Assembly: GCA_900543555.1 (NCBI GenBank)
Contig: UQRL01000007.1
Span: 1-62,631 of the forward strand
Length of the DNA: 62,631 nt
From: an uncultured Oscillospiraceae bacterium
GTDB lineage: Bacteria; Bacillota; Clostridia; Oscillospirales; Acutalibacteraceae
Reading direction: 5' to 3'
Positions 57,532 through 62,631 of the stretch are shown here, one piece after another. The notes below the pieces were generated by a model, which searched no databases, was not told where the DNA came from, and saw only the letters and a list, made by a program, of their open reading frames with translations. Numbering within the stretch: the first letter of the stretch is position 1; each line of letters opens with the position of its first letter. The translations under genes were made by a program, and so were the position numbers.

Positions 57532-58279
57532 CAAATCTCTCGGAAGAAGAAGCCCCCTGCTCTGCGCTTTCTCTCTGTTCCAGAAAAGAGATCAGCCCGT
57601 TGTAAATGGCGGCAGCCATGTCCTGCTGATAACATTCTTTTTCCAACAGCGCCGCTTCCTCGGGATTGGACAGAAAGCCGCATTCCACTAGGACCGCTGG
57701 AACCTGTACCTGAGAGAGCAAATAAATCTCCTCCCCTGCCTCTTTGTTCTGGCGGGTGTTCTCCGGCTGTAAAGACTCCACCACACTTTGCCGGATACAT
57801 TCAGCCAATACGGCACTCTCTGGATTATTGGGGGAATAGAACATCTGCGCCCCCCTGTACTGGCTTTGTTCAAACTTGTTTTGGTGAATGCTGACCAGGA
57901 TGCAGTCCCCTGTTTCCTCCACAAGCCGTACCCGGTTTTTGGTGTCAGAGGTCTTCCTCTCCGAAATAGTGGAAAGGCTTTGGTCTCCCACAGAATAGTC
58001 CCCGTCCCTTACCAAAACCACGGTGAAATTGGCGGCTCGCAGGTTCTCGGCCAGCGCCGAGGCGATCGCCAGGTTTACATCCTTTTCCACCAGGCCGTTG
58101 ACTCCTACCGCGCCGCCGTCCTCTCCCCCGTGTCCCGCGTCGATGACGACAGTTGCCTTTTTCTCGAAGAACGCAGCGTGAAAGGCCACCACTCCGAAGG
58201 CCTCTGCGGTTTGTAAGCAAAACAGAGCCAGCGATGCGCAGAACAGCAGCCAAAACAGCAGTTTTCGATTCAATTTCAT
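57524..58279 (-). CDS. cwlD: N-acetylmuramoyl-L-alanine amidase CwlD (spore cortex)
   Basis: 251 residues. Signal anchor KLNRKLLFWLLFCASLALFCLQTAEAF, then an Amidase_3 domain with the zinc ligands in IDAGHGGEDGGA, EKDVNL and LVSIHQNKF, and the catalytic Glu in VLVECGFLSNPEEA. CwlD starts muramic-delta-lactam formation in the cortex. GGGGGAG is 5 nt before ATG 58279. It is divergent from metF. A weak sigma-G-like GAATA-N16-CATATGT lies just upstream. Confidence 0.86.
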   Translation of the reverse strand: MKLNRKLLFWLLFCASLALFCLQTAEAFGVVAFHAAFFEKKATVVIDAGHGGEDGGAVGVNGLVEKDVNLAIASALAENLRAANFTVVLVRDGDYSVGDQSLSTISERKTSDTKNRVRLVEETGDCILVSIHQNKFEQSQYRGAQMFYSPNNPESAVLAECIRQSVVESLQPENTRQNKEAGEEIYLLSQVQVPAVLVECGFLSNPEEAALLEKECYQQDMAAAIYNGLISFLEQRESAEQGASSSERFVV

Positions 58280-58332
58280 AAAGCTCCCCCCCACTTGGGA
58301 CAACATATGCGGCAAGTTTTTTCATTATTCCC

Positions 58333-58361
58333 TTTCCAATTTTCCCGGCGCATGGTAAAAT
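58333..58361 (+). promoter_or_regulatory. Possible promoter of the met operon
   Basis: TTTCCA (58333-58338), 17 bp, TAAAAT (58356-58361). No SAM riboswitch or T-box is seen in the 50-nt leader. Confidence 0.4.
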
Positions 58362-58408
58362 AAATAAATATACTTACTATGGAACGAGAAAGGACGTGAG
58401 CCTCTAGT

Positions 58409-59266
58409 ATGAAGATAAAAGACCTGTTCGGGCAGAAGAAAGTGACCATCTCCTGCGAAATATTCCCTCCTAAAAAGGACACTGCATTCAGCGGTATCTT
58501 TGAAACGGTGGACGCCATTCAGTCTTTGGGGGTGGACTTTATCAGCGTCACCTATGGCGCGGGCGGGAGTACCTCGAAAAAAACGGTGGAGGTGGCTTCT
58601 TACATTCAGGAACGCCATCATCTGCCGGCTTTGGCCCACCTCACCTGCTGTGACTCCACTAAGGAGGATATCCGCCAGCGCTTGGCGGAAATGAAGGAGC
58701 GGGGAATCGAAAACATTTTGGCCCTGCGCGGGGACAAGCCCAAGGAGTATGTGCCTGGCCCCTATACTTATGCGATCGACTTGATTCGAGACATAAAAAG
58801 CCAAGGCGATTTCTGCATTGGCGGCGCTTGCTATCCCGACGGCCATGTGGAATGCGAACACAAAGAGGATGACATTGCTTTTCTGAAGGAAAAGGTAGAG
58901 GCCGGATGTGATTTCCTTACAACGCAAATGTTTTTTGACAACAATGTCTACTACAATTTTCTCTACCGGGTGCTGGCCGTTGGCATTCAGGTGCCGGTGA
59001 TTCCTGGCATTATGCCTGTTATCAATGCCAGACAGGTCAAGCGCAGCGCAGAACTCTCCGGTACCTCTCTTCCTCCCCGCTTTAAGGCGATTGCCGACAA
59101 GTTTTCTGATGACCCCCTAGCGATGGAGCAGGCGGGCATTGCCTATGCCACAGAACAAATTATTGACCTTGTGGCCAATGGCGTTAAGTATATCCATCTG
59201 TACACCATGAACCGGCCCCAGACTGCGGCAAAAATTATGGAAAATCTCAGCCACATTCTGCGCTGA
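58409..59266 (+). CDS. metF: 5,10-methylenetetrahydrofolate reductase
   Basis: 285 residues. SCEIFPPKKDTAFSGIFETVDAI, SVTYGAGGSTSKKTVEVASYI and LALRGDKPKEY are diagnostic, and PVIPGIMPVINARQVKRSAELSG is the C-terminal block. It reduces methylene-THF to methyl-THF, the methyl donor for metH downstream. It heads a compact metF-(reactivation domain)-metH operon. Confidence 0.95.
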   Translation: MKIKDLFGQKKVTISCEIFPPKKDTAFSGIFETVDAIQSLGVDFISVTYGAGGSTSKKTVEVASYIQERHHLPALAHLTCCDSTKEDIRQRLAEMKERGIENILALRGDKPKEYVPGPYTYAIDLIRDIKSQGDFCIGGACYPDGHVECEHKEDDIAFLKEKVEAGCDFLTTQMFFDNNVYYNFLYRVLAVGIQVPVIPGIMPVINARQVKRSAELSGTSLPPRFKAIADKFSDDPLAMEQAGIAYATEQIIDLVANGVKYIHLYTMNRPQTAAKIMENLSHILR

Positions 59267-59282
59267 GGAGGAGCTGCCCGTT

Positions 59283-59918
59283 ATGAATCAAAAGGAGATC
59301 CTTCGATACTTGGGGGCTTCCTGCCGCGAACCGCAGCTGGAAGGGATGATCGGCCAGGCGTGGGAAAAGGTGGTGCGGGCCGCCAGCCCCCGGTATGTTT
59401 CCGGGCGTTTTTCCCTAGTTGTAGAGCGGGGGGGCGTCACGCTGGGTGGAACGTATTTGTCCAGCTCCACACTGGCGGACCACCTGCGGGGCTGCAAGGA
59501 GGCTTTCCTCACTGCTTTTACCCTGGGGCCCGGGGTCGATGCCCTGATTAAACGCTGCGAGCTGACAGACATGCCTTTGGTGCCAGTGCTGCAGGCCTGC
59601 GCCGCCGTTTATACGGAGGAGCAGGCCGATGCGGCCCAAGAGGACATCCGGACCTACGCAAGGGACCGGAGCCTATACTTGCGGCCCCGGTACAGCCCTG
59701 GCTACGGCGATTTTCCCCTTTCCTGTCAACGGTTTTTATTCGAGGCCCTGCAGGTCTCCAAGAAAATAGGAATCACCTTGACAGAAAGCTGTTTGATGCT
59801 TCCCATGAAGTCCATTACAGGTGTGGTAGGGCTTTCCCCGGATCCCTCTCTTTGCCATGTGGGAAGGTGTATGGCCTGTGCTTCGGAGAATTGCCCATTT
59901 CGCAGAACGGACGAGTGA
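59283..59918 (+). CDS. Stand-alone MetH reactivation-like domain
   Basis: 211 residues. The C-terminal half YLRPRYSPGYGDFPLSCQRFLFEALQVSKKIGITLTESCLMLPMKSITGVVGLS is the SAM-binding activation domain normally fused to MetH, here separate. The end has four cysteines (CHVGRCMACASENC), which could bind metal. It probably re-methylates inactive cob(II)alamin on MetH using SAM; the reductant is unknown. Confidence 0.85.
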   Translation: MNQKEILRYLGASCREPQLEGMIGQAWEKVVRAASPRYVSGRFSLVVERGGVTLGGTYLSSSTLADHLRGCKEAFLTAFTLGPGVDALIKRCELTDMPLVPVLQACAAVYTEEQADAAQEDIRTYARDRSLYLRPRYSPGYGDFPLSCQRFLFEALQVSKKIGITLTESCLMLPMKSITGVVGLSPDPSLCHVGRCMACASENCPFRRTDE

Positions 59919-59952
59919 GAACCCTAATCGTGTAGAGAAAGGATGGAGGCAC

Positions 59953-62343
59953 ATGAACAAGGTATTCAGTCAATTGGGGGAAAAGATACGTTTTTTTGAT
60001 GGCGCAATGGGGACGGTTTTACAGGAAAAGGGGCTTTTACCGGGTGAACTGCCGGAGCTCTGGAACCTCTCCCACCGGGAGGAACTGATAGAGATTCACC
60101 GCTCTTATCTGCGGGCTGGAGCGGATTTCCTGAAAACCAACACCTTTGGAGCCAATCGCTTTAAACTGGAGGGCAGCGGCCACACAGTAGAAGAGGTGGT
60201 GTCTGCTGGCGTAAAGAATGCCTTACAGGCTGTTGAGGACTGCGGCAAGGGGACGGTATTCTTGGATATTGGCCCAACTGGCAAGCTGCTTCGGCCTTTG
60301 GGAGAGCTGGACTTTGAAGATGCTGTCTCCGCTTTCGCAGAGATGGTTCGCGCCGGAGCGGCTGCAGGGGCAGAGGCAGTTCTCATTGAGACCATGAGCG
60401 ACATTTATGAGGCAAAAGCGGCTTTGCTGGCTGCGAAGGAGAATTCTGATCTGCCGGTGTTCGTCACCATGACCTTTGATGAGGATGGCAAGCTCCTCAC
60501 GGGAGGGGAGCTTGCCGTGGCTGCCGCCGTGCTGGAGGGCCTGGGCGCGGATGCGATTGGCTTTAATTGCGGCCTGGGTCCCCAGCAGATGGCCGGCCTG
60601 CTGCCAAAGCTGCGGGAGCTGACGGGCCTTCCCATTGTGGTTAACCCCAATGCCGGCCTTCCTGTAGAGCGGGATGGCAAAACCTGTTACGATGTAGGAC
60701 CGGAGGAGTTTGCCAGCTGGATGGGCGAAATTGCCCGGGGAGGCGCTTGGGTGGTGGGAGGATGCTGCGGCACCACTCCAGAGCACATCCGGCGGACGGT
60801 TACTGCTTGCGCCGGTCTGGGGTGCCAGCCTCTTCCCCTCCCCTCCCGTACGGTGGTCACCTCTGGCCTCCATTGGGTGGAGATCGGAAAGGCCCCGGTC
60901 ATCATTGGCGAACGCATCAATCCCACGGGTAAAAAGAAATTTAAACAGGCCCTGCGAGATCGGGACATTCCCTATATTCTCCGGGAAGGCATTGCCCAGC
61001 AAGATGCTGGGGCCCATATATTGGATGTCAATGTCGGACTGCCGGAAATTGACGAGCCCGCCTTAATGTGCCAAGTGATCCAAGAATTGCAGGCGGTATC
61101 TTCCCTTCCCTTACAAATTGACACTTCTGACCCGGCGACTATGGAACGTGCCATGCGGTGTTACAACGGGAAACCCCTGGTCAACTCAGTGACAGCGAAG
61201 AGCGCTTCCATGAAGGCGATTTTTCCCTTGGTGAAAAAGTACGGCGGGGTGGTCATCGGCCTGACCATTACGGAAGAGGGGATTCCGGAAACTGCGGAGG
61301 GGCGGTTTCTGGCGGCCCGGCGCATTGTGCAGACAGCCCTGTCCTATGGCATCCCCCGCAGCGATATTGTAATTGACCCCTTAACGATGGCGGTCAGCGC
61401 TGGCCAGGATGCCGCTCTTGTCACATTGGAGGCCCTGGAACGCATTAAACGGGAGCTGGGGGTAAAAACTTCCTTGGGAGTGTCCAATGTGTCATTTGGG
61501 CTGCCTCAGCGGGAAAATATCACAGCCGCCTTTTTCCTGATGGCCCTGCAGCGGGGATTGGATGCGGCCATTATGAATCCCTTGTCTGAACAAATGATGC
61601 GCACCTATCGTTCCTATTGTGTGCTGTCTGGCTGGGATGAGAGCTGCATGGACTATATCGCCGCCTATGGACAGGAACAGGCGCCTGTTCCCAAAGCATC
61701 AGCCGCAAATGCTTCCTATACCCTGCGAGAGGCGATTGAGAGGGGGCTGAAAGACGCGGCCTATCAGGCTGCAGAAGCTGCCCTGCAAACCCGGGAAGGC
61801 TTAGAGCTTATCAACGAAGAGATCGTTCCCGCTTTGGACGCGGTGGGCGACCGGTTTGAAAAGAAGACGCTGTTCCTGCCCCAGTTGCTGATGAGCGCTG
61901 AAGCAGCCAAAGCGGCGTTCGAAGTCATTAAAGGCCAACTGCAGGGCCAGGAAGATACCGGAAGGAGCCAGCTGGCCATTGTTATTGCCACGGTGAAGGG
62001 AGATGTCCATGACATCGGAAAGAACATTGTTAAGGTTCTTTTGGAGAATTACGGATTCCGTGTGTTTGACCTGGGAAAGGACGTTCCTCCGGAGCTGGTC
62101 TTAGAGGCAGTGCAGCGGGAGCATGCCCAGCTGGTGGGCCTTAGCGCCCTGATGACGACTACTGTGGTGAATATGAAGGAAACTATCCAACTGCTTCGAA
62201 GGGAAGTGCCGCAGGTAAAAATCATGGTGGGCGGCGCAGTGCTTACGCAGGAGTACGCCGACAGCATTGGGGCGGACTTCTACGGCAAGGACGCTATGGC
62301 CTCTGTGCGGTATGCCACAGAGCTGGCGGAGTCTCTGCTATAA
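59953..62343 (+). CDS. metH: Cobalamin-dependent methionine synthase, short form
   Basis: 796 residues from ATG 59953 (GGAGG 5 nt upstream). Homocysteine/zinc domain (FDGAMGTVLQ, GFNCGLGP, VGGCCGTTPEHI), pterin domain (GERINPTGKKKFKQAL), helical cap and B12-binding domain (DVHDIGKNIVKVLLENYGFRVFDLGKDV). The usual C-terminal reactivation domain is missing and is encoded by the preceding gene. Confidence 0.95.
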   Translation: MNKVFSQLGEKIRFFDGAMGTVLQEKGLLPGELPELWNLSHREELIEIHRSYLRAGADFLKTNTFGANRFKLEGSGHTVEEVVSAGVKNALQAVEDCGKGTVFLDIGPTGKLLRPLGELDFEDAVSAFAEMVRAGAAAGAEAVLIETMSDIYEAKAALLAAKENSDLPVFVTMTFDEDGKLLTGGELAVAAAVLEGLGADAIGFNCGLGPQQMAGLLPKLRELTGLPIVVNPNAGLPVERDGKTCYDVGPEEFASWMGEIARGGAWVVGGCCGTTPEHIRRTVTACAGLGCQPLPLPSRTVVTSGLHWVEIGKAPVIIGERINPTGKKKFKQALRDRDIPYILREGIAQQDAGAHILDVNVGLPEIDEPALMCQVIQELQAVSSLPLQIDTSDPATMERAMRCYNGKPLVNSVTAKSASMKAIFPLVKKYGGVVIGLTITEEGIPETAEGRFLAARRIVQTALSYGIPRSDIVIDPLTMAVSAGQDAALVTLEALERIKRELGVKTSLGVSNVSFGLPQRENITAAFFLMALQRGLDAAIMNPLSEQMMRTYRSYCVLSGWDESCMDYIAAYGQEQAPVPKASAANASYTLREAIERGLKDAAYQAAEAALQTREGLELINEEIVPALDAVGDRFEKKTLFLPQLLMSAEAAKAAFEVIKGQLQGQEDTGRSQLAIVIATVKGDVHDIGKNIVKVLLENYGFRVFDLGKDVPPELVLEAVQREHAQLVGLSALMTTTVVNMKETIQLLRREVPQVKIMVGGAVLTQEYADSIGADFYGKDAMASVRYATELAESLL

Positions 62344-62353
62344 TCAAATCAGA

Positions 62354-62393
62354 AGCAGGAAGGGGATCTCAGTTGCGGGATCCCCTTCCTGCT
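62354..62393 (+). terminator. Intrinsic terminator after metH
   Basis: AGCAGGAAGGGGATC pairs with GGATCCCCTTCCTGCT, with a short TCTTCC tail. Confidence 0.75.
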
Positions 62394-62420
62394 TCTTCCA
62401 TCTCATCTGTAAAAATGCAA

Positions 62421-62451
62421 AGAAAAAAGCACCTCGAACAGAGGTGCTTTT
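62421..62451 (-). terminator. Terminator of tRNA-Cys
   Basis: AAAAAGCACCTC-tgttc-GAGGTGCTTTTTT directly follows the tRNA 3' end on the minus strand. Confidence 0.9.
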
Positions 62452-62526
62452 TGGAGGTGACACCCGGATTTGAACCGGGGAATCAGGGTTTTGCAGACCC
62501 ATGCCTTACCACTTGGCTATGTCACC
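62452..62526 (-). tRNA. tRNA-Cys (anticodon GCA)
   Basis: Acceptor stem GGTGACA/TGTCACC, anticodon loop CTGCAAA giving GCA, T arm with GGTTCAAATCC, and encoded CCA. 75 nt. It lies downstream of tRNA-Gly and has no promoter of its own. Confidence 0.96.
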
Positions 62527-62535
62527 ATCGGAAAG

Positions 62536-62570
62536 AAAAGACGCTTACTTGCTAAAAATAAGCGTCTTTT
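62536..62570 (-). terminator. Hairpin between tRNA-Gly and tRNA-Cys
   Basis: AAAAGACGCTTA and TAAGCGTCTTTT form a 12-bp stem with a T-run on the minus strand. It looks like a terminator for tRNA-Gly, yet tRNA-Cys has no room for a promoter, so it must be partly read through or be a processing hairpin. Confidence 0.6.
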
Positions 62571-62577
62571 CACATCT

Positions 62578-62631
62578 TGGAGCGGAAGACGAGGCTCGAA
62601 CTCGCTACCTCCACCTTGGCAAGGTGGCGCT
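62578..62631 (-). tRNA. tRNA-Gly (anticodon GCC), 5' part beyond window
   Basis: The anticodon arm CCACC-TTGCCAA-GGTGG, T arm GAGTTCGAGCCTC and acceptor CTTCCGC with CCA are visible; the 5' acceptor strand and most of the D arm lie past the right edge. Confidence 0.93.

Noticed and set aside
57468..57800. In-frame extension of radA upstream by 111 codons.
   Set aside because: It overlaps cwlD, lies before the extended -10 promoters, and the zinc finger that starts RadA follows directly after ATG 57467.
58280..58408. SAM riboswitch or T-box for metF-metH.
   Set aside because: The gap between cwlD and metF has neither the core motifs nor a terminator, and the leader would be only about 40 nt.
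1..62631. CRISPR arrays, insertion sequences, toxin-antitoxin pairs.
   Set aside because: No regularly spaced repeats, transposase genes with inverted ends or recognisable toxin-antitoxin pairs were found on reading both strands.

Overview
The window comes from a GC-rich, endospore-forming member of the Firmicutes (class Clostridia), most likely the Oscillospiraceae/Ruminococcaceae. This rests on the gene families and gene order: a complete spoIIIA operon, spoIIM-xerD, ytfI-gerW, thiN-spoVM and sipL-spoIVA, together with sigma-A promoters of the form TTGnnn-17-TATAAT and strong Shine-Dalgarno sites. The species cannot be named from sequence alone. No phage, insertion sequence, CRISPR array or rRNA was seen; most of the window is core chromosome with a few accessory genes.

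Layout. 1-5.5 kb: sugar metabolism (uxaC, a divergent AraC regulator, a ROK glucokinase, galM, a Nudix hydrolase) and a tRNA-Leu followed by a run of terminator-like hairpins. 5.5-10.4 kb: spoIIIAA-AH, the mother-cell half of the feeding-tube channel, behind a sigma-E-like promoter. 10.4-16 kb: nusB, a TsaD-like paralogue, xseA, xseB, ispA, an RluA-type pseudouridine synthase and a zinc-dependent phospholipase C-like protein, behind a promoter and a terminator-containing leader. 16-21.8 kb: rpmB, an M50 protease, scpA-scpB, ytfI-gerW, a DacF-type carboxypeptidase, rluB and a GNAT-like protein. 21.9-35.3 kb: a long housekeeping run, yicC-remA-gmk-rpoZ-priA-def-fmt-DUF6440 (second copy frameshifted)-rsmB-rlmN-prpC-prkC-rsgA-thiN-small Cys-rich membrane protein-spoVM.

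35.4-39.4 kb: a second sporulation unit, sipL-spoIVA-(short SpoIVFA-like)-(SpoIVFB-like), behind a good sigma-E-like promoter. With spoVM just upstream, it places the three components of the spore-coat basement (SpoVM, SpoIVA, SipL) and a sigma-K-activating protease pair side by side. 39.5-48.8 kb: accessory and stress genes: a secreted nuclease, a yjdF riboswitch with yjdF, a C45-type hydrolase, a cyclophilin-like lipoprotein, two aldo/keto reductases with ferredoxin tails behind a MerR-type 19-bp-spacer promoter, and a CsoR-CopA copper system with two CsoR operators.

48.8-62.6 kb: tgt, yajC, an unexplained AT-rich 540-nt stretch, spoIIM, xerD, a YesL-like membrane protein, a second Xer recombinase on the minus strand with a perfect palindrome at its 5' end, a DUF6873 gene, radA, cwlD, then metF-(separate MetH reactivation domain)-metH, and tRNA-Cys and tRNA-Gly on the minus strand.

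The most interesting points for follow-up are the mutually exclusive RNA structures before nusB, the LytM-less SpoIVFA-like protein, the 11-6-11 Xer-site-like palindrome at the minus-strand xer gene, the aldo/keto reductase lacking catalytic Tyr and Lys, and the in-frame internal start that could release a free copper chaperone from copA.
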